Below, one piece after another: positions 10,433 to 21,150 of a DNA stretch of 64,000 bases; the stretch's first letter is position 1; each line of letters opens with the position of its first letter. A model generated the notes under the pieces. It made no database searches and had not been told where the DNA came from. It saw only the letters and a program-made list of their open reading frames with translations. Source of the DNA: Varanus komodoensis (Eukaryota > Chordata > Lepidosauria > Squamata > Varanidae); contig NW_025335268.1 of assembly GCF_004798865.1 (NCBI RefSeq), positions 77,599,728 through 77,663,727 of the forward strand. The letters run 5' to 3'. The position numbers were made by a program, and so were the translations under genes.

Positions 10433-13416
10433 ATAATTGTCTCCTGTTTACTATAAAACCCACAGCAGGAAGATCTTTATCTAAGAAAGTACCTGTTTAA
10501 GTTTACCTGGGAGCTATTGAGGGCAAACTGTAGGAAGGTTTGTACCAGGGGGCAAGTATTTGCTTTGTATAAATGGAAGTACTCCTAGTTTGCAGAAAGC
10601 AGAGCAAAATTAAAACAATATCTGCAATAAATTAGCAGACCCAAGTGTCGTCTTATACTTCAGATGTGCACAAGATCTGCATGATCCTTGCAACCTGTCG
10701 TATCTCTAGCAGGCATAAGTGCACTTTCCTCTGTAATTAGCTGTTCTGTTAGCAGATAAAGATGACTAAGTACCAAGAAGAAACTCTGTTGCCACACAGG
10801 AAAGCAAATAATTAAAACAAATAGGTGAGTCATTCTAATAAATGGGCCCACCATATAAATATTGTGAAGGAAAAGTCTGTTACCAAACTGCAGAATTGAT
10901 TGAATTCTGAACATCCATTCAGTAATCGGATTTCTAGTGGGAAATACTGGCTTGCTGTGCTGAACACACTTTTTACTTATCAGAATGAAAACTGTAACTT
11001 GTTGTACCATCAGTTTTGCTCCAAGGTAGGTTCCATCTGTCTTCATGTTCAGCTAGACAGTTACATTTTGAGAGAGTTTTACTCACAGCATTATGCCTGC
11101 ATGTAAAGTGAAGTATACATAAAAGATACAAATCTGTATCCTAAAAAAGAGGCAGTGTGATATTAAAATTGCTCCTACTGACATTTTCATGCAATCACTA
11201 TTGGTACTTTGTGGTTGTCTGAGGTTGATGTGGGTACAAAACTGGCTATCACTTATCATTTGTAGATATCATATTATTTCTACAGTGTACTATGCAGTTT
11301 AGAATATGTAAAATTCTCAACTGTTCCTATACTTACCATCTAGAAAGATGAAGACAAATAGAAATGGGAAAGGAAGGTAATAGATGTGATACAATACTAG
11401 GCAAGTAAAGGAAAGGAATGCTGAATTTTGATTCTAGTATTCGGAAAACAGATGGTATGAGGAGAATACAGAGAAAGCAAAGCAGAGAGACAAGGTGGAA
11501 CACATTCATATAGAGACTTATAGATGAAGAGAAAATTTTAAACCTTCAGAAACTTTAAATGGGGTGGTGGGGGGGGCGGGGGGGCATTCTTTGTAAACAT
11601 TTTTGATTTAAAGCAAAAACAAAGCCAAAATCTCCATGTGCATGAAACTTCAGTTTAGGAAGTTGCTTTACAATTGACCTTAAAAAACAAAAGTGAGCCT
11701 TGTTTTCTAGTGCTCTTCCAGCTGTTTGTGCCCTATTTCCAATTCGTACTCTTTTTCTGGGCAAAGAAAAGAATGGGAGTATTTGTACTCAGCAGGTGGG
11801 CTCTTTTCATCATTTGGAAAATGGCAAAGTACAGTTGAGGTGTGTTCCCTGCTGTGTATGAGCAAATTGTATGTCAAACCCAGTGAAGTGAAGTAGAACC
11901 CTTTCCCTGCCTGATACACATCACTTGGACACTTGTACAAAGTTCTGCATTTAAAAATAAGCAATGCTCTCATGCTCTGTAAAGAGCCCACTGGGGTAAA
12001 CATACAGATTAGATCCCATGCAGGCACATGAGATGAAAGTGCCACAGACCCAGAAAGCTCTGTTGTGGTGCACTGCGGTGTCCCGGATACATAAACGGTC
12101 TGTCCTTTTGTGTGCCTGCAGGTCTTGAAAGATTATTCATTTTTAAATGAATACGGATTATCTGGTGCTTAGTCTTGGCTTGATCGTGTAACAGTAAAGA
12201 CATTGGGTTTCCACAATCCTGGCTCAGATTACTTTTCCATTGCCCCATTCTTGGTGGGATGGTCAATCTGTATGTGGGCTTTGCTACTAGGGCTGGCATC
12301 TCACCCCAGTGGAGACCTACTGACACTCGCCCCTTGGAGTTGCTCCTCTTCTTACCAGTTCCAACCTTCTTCTTCATCTGCCTCATTCTGGCTCAGACAT
12401 TGGTGGTGGTCCAAAGGAGTAGCAGCAGATGCCATTGCCTACTTGCTCATTGGCTCCCTACCTCTTGTGTGGGCAAGTAGTAGCCATGATGGAAATGGCA
12501 GTGAAGAGCAATAGCAGACATAAGAACAGTGGTAGTGAGAAGGGGGGGTGATAGAAGGGCTGTAGCCAGCATCATGTACCCTTTCCTGACTCCAGATTTG
12601 GACCCCAATGGAGGAACAACATCTCCACACCAAAAACTAATGCATAAATCTTTCTACATAGAAAACTAGGCATCAGGGAGAATTAGTACAGAATCCTTCT
12701 CTTTGACATTTATAGCATGTCTGCTCCGAAGCAAGTTTTATGGAGATTAGAGGTTTGCTCCTATATGACTAGGTTTAGGATTGTAGCTTTCAATTTCTCC
12801 CTGGAGAATTATTCAGATCATTCAGTCATGTGAAACATCATCTGCATTCTGAAGTGGTACAGCCCACATGCTGGACCTTAGTGGGAACTAGCCCTAGGTT
12901 TCTATAACCTGTTGGTCATGATTTTCATCATTTTTACTCTTTCCCTTAAAAAATTCAGCAGCAGCAGCAACAGCAGCAGCAATCCCAGGAGACTTGTGAA
13001 TTTGTTCCTTCATGTGGCTGTGATTGCATTTATGTCTCTTGAATATACCACATACTGTATTTGGTTGCATTTATCCTTAAGTCTCCTTGTCTCTCTTTCC
13101 CCACCCTCTATGGTTGGAATGTAGCTTGTTGCTCTTGGGACAGGGACTGGTCTTTCCCTTTTGCTAGTCTATATGGTGCCACAATCATGGTATTTAACTA
13201 TTAGGACTAAACTGGAAGTATCCCACGCACTGGGAAAGGCACTCTATGGCAGGGTAAGTGCCCATCAATGTCCTTTCAACCCTGACATTTGCTTGAGCAT
13301 TTTGTGCAAACAGATCTCCTTCAATCAGCTTCCACTCAGTGTAAAAATTGAGCTACATATTCCTAGTGGGGAGTTTTCACTGCAGTACTATAGACAACAC
13401 AGTAGCAATAATGTGC

Positions 13417-13421
<5 letters not shown>
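10433..13421. other. Unannotated, probably intronic sequence
   Basis: No exon or recognised transposon. Landmarks are a G-rich run at 11561-11585 (four or more G tracts on the plus strand, so a G-quadruplex candidate) and a CAG-rich stretch at about 12956-12983. Open frames here (for example 12203-12514) lack any known domain. Confidence 0.45.

Positions 13422-13501
<80 letters not shown>
13422..13501. repeat. Compound microsatellite (CT)n(GT)n
   Basis: About 49 bases of perfect CT/TC dinucleotides (13422-13470) pass directly into about 30 bases of perfect TG repeats (13471-13501). The lack of interruptions suggests an actively mutating tract. The open frame across it (serine-leucine then cysteine-valine) is a repeat artefact. 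Confidence 0.97.
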
Positions 13502-13503
<2 letters not shown>

Positions 13504-14004
13504 CAAAGGAGATGACTTATCCTGCATTCATCTTTGGCTAGCTTTGCAGCTGCACAGCCAAGTACCATTAGATCTGAAGAAAAAATACTGGCACAACTCT
13601 GGAGCTTTTATCTCCAAAAAAGGCCAACCTTAATTTCTTCCATTAAGTGAGCAAGATGTTAAGGAGAAAGGAAATTGCAAAGCCATTCAGATTTGGGTTC
13701 TCCTTTTTCACAATGGAATGCATGTGCTTGAGCCTGTATTGTGAGTGCTAAAAATAGAGCGGCAAAAAGGGTTTTCCTTGAGCGTTTCCATTATTCACAT
13801 GATGCGGCATGTTACATAAAACAAACAGTGCACGTTTTGCCACAAAGTGCTGCTTGCAAGGATTTGAAGAGCAGCAAACATTTCCACTGGGGACAGAAAT
13901 ATGGCATGTTTTCAAGGCAAATCCAGGCTTAGGGAACTGGAATGTTTACAGAGAAAATGTAGGAAATAGGGATTTGCTTGCATCAAAATCCAGTCATAAA
14001 GCTA
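13502..14004. other. Unannotated stretch
   Basis: No gene or repeat recognised in this 500-base interval. Confidence 0.4.
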
Positions 14005-14232
14005 TAGGACCGGTGTGGTGGTCAGGGTGCTGGACTGCAATTTGGGAGTTCGGGGTTCTAGCCCCCACTTGGCCATGAGCTCACTGGGTGACTTTGGGCC
14101 AGACACAGACTGGTGGCCTAACTCACCTCAAGGAAAGTTAAAATGAAGATAAGTAGAGAGAAAGGGAACCCTGGAGGCTGCCATGGGTTCATTGTGAGAA
14201 AGAGAGAGGCCGTGTTTCAACGCAATATAATA
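14005..14232 (+). mobile_element. tRNA-derived SINE, older copy
   Basis: It carries a degenerate A-box region (GTGTGGTGGTCAGGGTGCTGG) and a B-box-like GGGGTTCTAGCCCCC. The shared body GTGACTTTGGGCCAGACACA follows, then a cleared 3' part. It is the same family as the fresh copy at 45372-45636 but more diverged. It is non-coding; the parent family uses an internal Pol III promoter and LINE machinery in trans. Confidence 0.8.
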
Positions 14233-16370
14233 ACTCATTGTATATAGTGAGCCCTGGCTTTTTGAGTTATCTCTTGTCTGGAGAGAAGGAGATGTTCATA
14301 TGGAAGCATGTACTCAGTTGGACTTGGGAAGCTGAAGGAAAGTAGAAGAGAGAGAGAGCAATCATTTGTTCACGATGCTACTACCCGGAACTTTCAGGTG
14401 GCTGATTTATGGAGCACTGGCAAGTTAACCATTTGCTGGTTGCAACCCAGAATGGAGCAATCAGATCAAACTGGTCAATGGAAGGCATGACTGGTGAATA
14501 AAAGCGGACAGCAGAGCTCACCTTAGTGGCAGAAATTTTGACAATGAGGTTGGAGCAGTCAGTCTGGAGGGTATACTGAACTTATGACTGCATACCTAAG
14601 CCCTTAGGATGACATTTGCCAAGCTGGGGTAGGCAATTGCTGGTCTCCAGGCTAAACTAAGTTTCCTGAGAAGAGCCCCTGCCCCTGCCAAACTGCTCTG
14701 TGCTTCATTTGGTGACTCTTTTCTAGGTCCCTGGACCTATTTCCCAAAGTCCTGAGTGCCTGTTGGTACCAATGGAAGTTGTTTGTATTTCCCTAATTTA
14801 ATTGTCATGCAGGGAGTAATTTTAAAAAGGGAAAGGTTAATCCATCCCCCTCCTCAGTAAGCCCTCCTTGCATCATATCTAAAATTAGAATTCTTAAAAA
14901 ATAGTTTGGAATGATTTAGGGCAGGATGCACATTAATTGAAGACTGTATTTTATTTGGGACTATTTCGCTAATAAATTGATTAGCTTTGGCACCTGTGAA
15001 ATTTAAACAAATCCTAGTCATTATTTCAACATTTGTATATATCGATCTAAATCAACACATGCAAATGTTATATCTATGTGAGCCCTATGGGCCTTTTCCG
15101 TGTTAGCAAAGCCTCTTTTAAGCCTTTAATTGTACCTCGTCGCTCATAGATGATGCTGGTTCAGTGTTGCCCATTACAGCAAGGGCCATGTCCTCAGAGG
15201 CATTCCATGATTTTTATGTACAGGAAAGATTCATGACTGATACTATCAAGGTGTACAGATTTTGGAGCAGAGCTTCTCATGGAGGAGAAGGGGTGGGATC
15301 CACTGGTCTTCTAATGCATGGTGTGTGTTGAGTGGAGCATGTCCTCCATCTATAGGTGTGCCGGTGCAGAATAGTACCGCATCAATGTATACATCAATTA
15401 ATTCTGTCTTCTTCCCAGCGTGCTCATGTTCTCTTGATGTTCCTAGTCTGGAGTATTAATGTAACACAAGTGCTAACATCAGGATAAGCCCTGTCAACTC
15501 TCATGTAAAAGGTCAGCTCTTACTGCTGTAATGATGCTCAGCCTGTTGGGAAATAGACGGCATCCTGCTTGACTTGCCTCTGCATGTGACAATAGCTTGC
15601 TGCATTATTCAGGAAAAACAGAACAAAGACGACTTTGCAGCATGCACTGTGTTTCTTGCTTTGATCACAAACACTCTTGCTTCCTTTGTAATACAAAGAC
15701 TCCCTGGTCTCCAAACTCAGCATTTTATTCTTATTATTTTTACTGACCTTGTCAGAGGCATGAAGGAAAAAAAACAAAACAAAACAGCTCACAATGAAGC
15801 AAGCATGATTTCAGTAATTTCTGTTTTAATAGCGGGGACTTCTGGAGGAGGCTTTTATTTATCTGCCTTACTGGTGGAATTTTACAGGAGGTTCAGGCAT
15901 TGTCATCTGCCATTTATAATCTTCCTGCATTTCCCCACTACCTCCTTCCATCTTTTTCTTACCAGGGAAAAAAAGTGCATTAAGGAGGGAGAGGTTGAAA
16001 AGCTACACAATGGACTTTGATAGGCAGCATTAAAAGCTGTCTGTCTGGAAGCCCCTCTGTGAGGATTTGTTTCCTTGGAGTTCAGTTTAATCCTGTACCA
16101 CTGGAACTTGTAGGTTCACTGTCGGTATTGTTCTAAGGAGAGATGCATTTGACAGTGAATGACCATATTCAGGTTTTTCCACCATTCTGGCTCATGTGGA
16201 GAACCTTCATGGATAGAGCAGGCTCTTCTCTTCACACAGGCAGTTTCCATGAGCAGAGGGAGTTGGATGCAACCCAGTCCAGGAGAGGGCTGGGATGGGA
16301 GCACTGCCTCGCATCACCTGTTTGCCCTATTCGCTCGTATCGGATAAAGAACTTAGATGTGAACAGGGAA
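14233..16370. other. Unannotated, probably intronic sequence
   Basis: No exon or recognised repeat. The AT-rich part at 14900-15060 has no simple repeats and could be conserved non-coding DNA, but nothing in the sequence proves it. The 148-codon open frame at 15574-16020 shows no recognisable domain. Confidence 0.4.
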
Positions 16371-16484
16371 CCTACAGCTCTCCAGATATTGCTCACCACA
16401 GCCCCCATCATCCTGATTCATGCTGTGTGAGACTGATAGGCACTGTAGTTCAGCACAATCTGGAGGGCCATGGGTGTCCTATCC
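16371..16484. mobile_element. Palindromic MITE-like element (ACTACAACTCCCATCA family)
   Basis: The left arm CAGCTCTCCAGATATTGCTC and the inverted right arm ending CACAATCTGGAGGGCCATGG enclose a CCCATCATCCTGATTCATGC centre. The same layout recurs at 52174-52299, 53681-53800 and 62799-62933. It is a small, non-coding inverted-repeat element. The superfamily is not determined. Confidence 0.65.
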
Positions 16485-17054
16485 AGCAGTAAAGAATTTA
16501 TTGATACTTCCCGCAAAGGGTCAGTATGATTTGCTTACCCATATTCTGGGCTTCTTGGTACACTGAAATTAGTATCCTGAAATACAGACACAGTTATTTT
16601 CTTTACCCAGGAATGAATTTGGTTGTTTATTGACTCACAGGAGTTCCCCAAACAGCTGCAAAAGCCTCACTGGAATTTAGCTCTGGAACTTATTTTTCAA
16701 TGACAGGGCATGTTCGTATATCCATATTCCTAGACTCACTTAACTTGAGTTCCACTGAGCCAAGTAAAGCTCAGCAGATGTTTTGTAGCCTCCTAAGCAT
16801 ATGACACTTCCTTCCATCATCTTCTTGGTCCCAGGAAGGCAACAGCAGAAGCAACAGCAGAAGCAGTTTATCATACATACAACTCTATAGGTCACATGTT
16901 TTTGTAATAATAAAAACAGATCAACAAACCTTTTCAGAGTATTTTCCTCTCACAACTGAGGAACCACAAAAAGAAGTGCACATGAACAGAACTACTCAGG
17001 TGGGCGGACATGATTTGTGGACATCTTTGAGTGTATCTGTTTGTTGAGCACAGG
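16485..17054. other. Unannotated stretch
   Basis: No exon or transposon recognised. A short imperfect repeat of GCAACAGCAGAA occurs at about 16839-16866. Confidence 0.4.
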
Positions 17055-17252
17055 AAGCTGGTTTATACCAGCTTCAGCTGTTTGTCCATCTAAAGTAGCC
17101 CAGAGGTTTCTAAGTGGAGTGGTCGCAGGTCTCCTGGGCAGGGGTTTTTCCAGGCACCTTCCACCCAAATTCTTAGATTGGAGAAGCCAAGGACTGAGCC
17201 TGGGACCCCCTTTGTGCAAACCATGCTATCCATGACTGAGCTAGGCTAGTGT
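17055..17252 (-). mobile_element. tRNA-derived SINE (second family), antisense, old
   Basis: On the minus strand it reads a tRNA-like head (a CTCAGTCATGGATAGCATGG-type A box, then GGTCCCAGGCTCAGTCC as B box) and a body with a GGAGACCTGCGACCA-like segment. Divergence is high. It is the same family as 23525-23690, 24640-24800 and 27187-27403. Confidence 0.65.
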
Positions 17253-17494
17253 ACTTCCCCATGCTGCGCTTCTCCTCCCAGTTCAGCCTTCAACCTTCCT
17301 TCTTGTTCTGACTCCAGGATTTTAGAAGGAAAACTGTAAGTACTAAAGTTAGAGAATATATAATTTCAATGGTGGTATTGTTATATTCATGTTTTTCTCC
17401 CAAAGTTCTCACCGCAAATTAAGTATGCTATGTGTTGATGAAGAAGTATAGATTTTTGGTTGCTCCATCTCATATAAGGTATCATAGAGGTAGG

Positions 17495-18112
17495 AAAGAT
17501 GCATGAAAGAGAGTGGCCAAAATAATCAGGCAGTTTGAAGCACCTGCCTACAAGGAGAAGCTAAAGAGATGTTTGTGTGTCTGCTTGTTTGTTAAGTTTA
17601 GACAAAAATGACTGGGAAGGAGCATGAAAGAGCTATAGTTTACCGTTATAAAATATGCATACTGTAGAGAAAGGGGATCAAGAGGTTTTTCTTCCCTCCT
17701 CATCACACACAAATTCTCTGCCACCGGATGCAGCAACCGCCACAAAAGTAGACAGCTTTAAAGGGAGATTAAACAAAGTCATGGAGGACAAATCTCTTAG
17801 TGCTTATCATCCATTCCATTTTTGGGCTGCATGAGATCTTCTGTTCAGAGACAGTATGCCAATCAATACCCTTTGGCAGGGAGCATCTCTCGCCCTGAAG
17901 TCCTGCTTAAGGGCACCCAAGAGGCATTGGACAGGCTACTGCATAGCCATACACTGAGCTAGCATGTTGAGTTACCTTTGCTAAGCTGGAAAAGCACAGG
18001 CCTGCAGCAGGTGGGTGACCTCACATGGAAGCAGAGCAGAGGGTTGGACTCAATGGCCTTATGGGCCCATTCCAGCTATGCTATGCTATGCTATGCTACC
18101 CTATGCTACAGT
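17495..18112 (+). mobile_element. CR1 LINE 3' end with CTATG-type tail
   Basis: The order of segments matches a CR1 3' end. CAGTTTGAAGCACCTGCCTA and GTTTAGACAAAAATGACTGG come first. GTAGACAGCTTTAAAGGGAG and a CAGTATGCCAATCAATACCC block follow. A GGTTGGACTCAATGGCC segment then leads into (CTATG)n at about 18077-18105, the typical amniote CR1 tail. All coding potential has decayed. The last 130 bases could belong to a second CR1 subfamily. Confidence 0.75.
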
Positions 18113-20986
18113 GGGAAATTGGATGCTGGATGCTTGCGCCGATTCAGTAGGACTCTTTGTATGCTGTGCATTTATCCACAACATGGCATCAAATAAGCAG
18201 CTTTGCTTTTGCTTTTAAATATGGAGTTACACACAGATTTAAAATGGATCAACAACTCTGATAGAAGCGGCTCCGTCCACCCCTTTCTTCTCACAGAGGC
18301 TCGTACAGCCCCCTGAAAATGCTACTCTGATAGTCAGTAAACCCTGTTCAGTGGGGTGAGCTGTGTTATGGCAGGCCCTCCAAAGTCAGGCAGAGAGACA
18401 TTCTGTGAATGGCGTCCCCACTGTCATAGATTCAAAGAAAAATACATTCATAGATTTACTTTTAAAAAATTAATCTGGATCCAATATCGGTGGGTCATTT
18501 AATTTGTTTTTAGAATTCTGTATTTTCTGCATCGCATCACCTGCCTATTGGTTGATTACCATGGAAGGTCCTTTCCTCTTGAGGAAGGCAGATCCTGAGA
18601 TGAACCTATAGTATTTCTGACAGAGAAGTTTCCTTTATGCTACATAAACTGGTACCTGAAAAGGCACTGGCTGATCCCTCTGGAGTACAGATAGGATGCT
18701 ACCAGTGATAGCATTCAAGAGAGGTAAATCCACTCTGTCCTGCTTCTTGAGGGCCAAATGACCTGAACCACTAATTGTGTAACTGTAAGGAGCATTTTCC
18801 TAGTGTAATTTACAGCCACCAGAGATAGTGAGAAGGAAAAGGAACATGGTGTGTCCTTTCTCCCCTAGCGTGGTTATGATGAGGATCACATTCCACTGCA
18901 TGGCATTATACCTGGGCAGAAAGGTTCTCTGGACACAATGAGGCAAAGAACACTGGGATGGGCAGTGGCAGCATCACATCCACCTGGGCCATCAGCATAG
19001 TGCCCCCATCACTGCCATCATTACCTCATTCACCCTTTCCCCGCTCATCCCCAGCTCAACAAAGGTCTGCTGGCTCAGCCCACCTGGCAGAAGTTACCAG
19101 CTGACTCACTCCCTGAAGCTTCCAGTCCACCAGCCCATCCTTCCTTCCTGCACTCCTTCCTGGTTTGTTTGTTTGATCCTGGTGCCAATCAGTGCTGGCT
19201 CCTCCTCCTCTTCCCCATTTGGCCTGACAGCCCCTGCTGGCAAAGTGCCACAGCAGCTGGGCGGCCAGATGACTGACTGAACCTTCAAGCCCCTGCGTAA
19301 ACATGCATAATCTTCTAAGGGGTTTTGCTTCTCGGTTTGTTTGCTCATATTTCAACTGATGTTGCCTCTAGGTGAGTTGGCCAATGAGGGCAGAGATCAT
19401 CCAATGCCCCATTGACTGTATCCCATGCTCCCAAAAACAGGGCCTTCTCCTCCTCCTCCTCAAATGTGGTGTTGCAGAACGTGGCATTTTCTTGCATCAG
19501 TGGGGGTGGCAAGAAGGCAAGGAGGAGAGGGGGGTGGTGGCTATAGGTAAGGTGGGCCAGAAAGCGATCCTTCTAAACCTCTGTGCCTTCTGCAGATGTC
19601 CATGCGTCCCAATCACTGTGCTTTCCCCATTCCCTGATCCTAGCCCTCCCCTTGATCAAACTAGGCATGGCAACTGAATTCAAGCAATTAATGCAGTGTG
19701 CAGTTTGGATCTGAGTCAGAGTGTTACTTGACACCACCTCCAAGTTCACTGGCATATGTTCAAAAAACAAAGCCCAGACTAAGATTTCCTATAGAAATAC
19801 TCTAATTCATGATGAAAGGCAGTGGCTTGCTACTGCTGTAAAAGTGGTAATTGGAAACCAGTGGAAGTACAGGCTATAAGGAGCAGAAATATACATGGAA
19901 TGTTCACATGCTTAGAACAGTTTGTCACATGACAGAAAAATTCAACTGTATTCGATGCCATGAATATTGGTGGTTGCCAATTTATGGCATTTTCATACAA
20001 CCTCTCTCTCAATTTACCCTTAAACTTGGATTGCTGGTCTGATTCATTGTCCCGTGTGCTGATGACTCTTTTGTCTGCAAGCCATTCACACGCCGTATGG
20101 ACTCGACGCTTTCATTCCCAACAGTCACAGTCTGTGCCTGTTCCCAGAATTGTCAGAACAGATGGCAGCAGCAAGAATGGAAATGGTGCAATGATATGTG
20201 GAACAAAGCAAAACAAAACAAAAAACACAAAAAATAAGAATGGCACAGTTAGGAAGAGCATCAGGATGAACCATGCAAAGCAATTCAGATGGAAATCAAT
20301 TGGAATTCACTATGAAAGTCAAACTAAAGCAAAGAATAGCTGAAAGAATATGTTTCAGATGGCTTGGTAAATATCATATAGGAAGGCAAGAATAAAACAA
20401 TACTGGATGAGCAGCTATTTGCTGATAGGACTCCAGGCAAGCAATAACTTCCAAACCTATAGTCCCATTCACAGAAGTCCAGGGCATTTAGCTGCTGCAG
20501 TGCAGGTAGCTGGTTGATGCCCTGGTACCTGCAGCAGAATCTAAGGCTATCCATCACCACTAAAAGACAGCAGGGCTACAGAGGGTGAAATGAGGAAGAT
20601 TTGTGCCTAGAAGACTAACTTAAAGGTGAAATGAATATTTTCAGAGAAATTTGAAATTTGAGAAACGCCATGGATCTGCAGGAAACCCCTTCATATCAGG
20701 ATATTTGTCCACATAAAGGTATACTTGGACTTGTTGCGCAAATGTGGAAAACGTCTCAATTTCACAAGTTCAACTAGGAAGACCATGAGTAGCAAAGGAA
20801 CACGGCTTTAAATTCTCAACTCTTTCGCTGACCAAAATACTTGAGGAAATGAAGATATGGGTATCTAACCTCAGTTTTCCCCTAAGCAAAATAAATAAAT
20901 AAAAATCAGAAGTACACAATCCATTATTTTGAACAAACAAAACAAACAAAACCAAGTTCCATCGTGCTGGAGATAAAGGATTTTAC
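18113..20986. other. Probable GLRA2 intron (downstream side), no repeats recognised
   Basis: This is the sequence immediately 3' of the glycine receptor exon on the minus strand. I found no second coding exon. I looked for the last GLRA2 exon (the TM4 segment with FNIFYWITYK-like coding) on the minus strand through 1-20986 and did not find it. Confidence 0.55.
20981..20986 (-). other. Splice donor of the GLRA2 exon
   Basis: The exon ends CAAG and the intron begins GTAAAA on the minus strand. It is a usable, non-ideal donor that lacks the G at position +5. Confidence 0.8.
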
Positions 20987-21136
20987 CTTGTTTTGCCTCC
21001 TCTGTCTTCTTCGAAGTCTCAGAAATTCCTTGTGTTGCCTTGACACAAAATTCACAGCTGCATATTCAAGCAAGGCAGCAAACACAAAGAGAAGACACAC
21101 AGCCATCCAGATGTCAATAGCTTTTACATAAGAGAC
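20987..21136 (-). CDS. GLRA2: Glycine receptor alpha subunit exon (TM3 and start of the TM3-TM4 loop), probably GLRA2
   Basis: This 150-base minus-strand exon encodes 50 residues from [10 protein letters not shown] to RRRQRRQNK. It covers the end of the TM2-TM3 linker, the whole of TM3 ([20 protein letters not shown]) and the basic start of the intracellular loop ([14 protein letters not shown]). The protein is an alpha subunit of the pentameric glycine-gated chloride channel at neuronal membranes. The exon is bounded by AG (after a pyrimidine-rich run ending TTTGTTCAACAG) and by GT (GTAAAA), phase 0 at both ends. From memory of the family, EFLRLRRRQ and QNK match alpha-2. Alpha-1 and alpha-3 have ELLRFRRKR, and alpha-4 has YAAINF and differs after RRQR. 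One Lys-to-Arg change from mammalian alpha-2 appears in the basic run. The flanking exons are not in the window, so this is a partial gene. A processed copy is unlikely because the splice sites are intact. Confidence 0.88.
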
Positions 21137-21150
21137 CTGTTGAACAAAGG
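21137..21150 (-). other. Splice acceptor of the GLRA2 exon
   Basis: On the minus strand the intron ends CCTTTGTTCAACAG, preceded by further pyrimidine-rich sequence (TTTCCTGCTTCC). This is a standard acceptor and fixes the exon start at 21136. Confidence 0.85.

Noticed and set aside
12956-12983. CAG-rich stretch as a polyglutamine-coding exon
   Set aside because: It is short and interrupted, in no supported reading frame and with no splice context.
13161-13541. Open frame with a serine-leucine and cysteine-valine repeat
   Set aside because: It is a direct translation of the CT/GT microsatellite.
15574-16020. A 148-codon open frame as a possible exon
   Set aside because: No domain, no splice-site support, and poly-A derived lysine/glutamine runs.
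20987-21136. A processed glycine receptor pseudogene
   Set aside because: The homology stops exactly at good splice sites on both sides, and there is no tail or target duplication.
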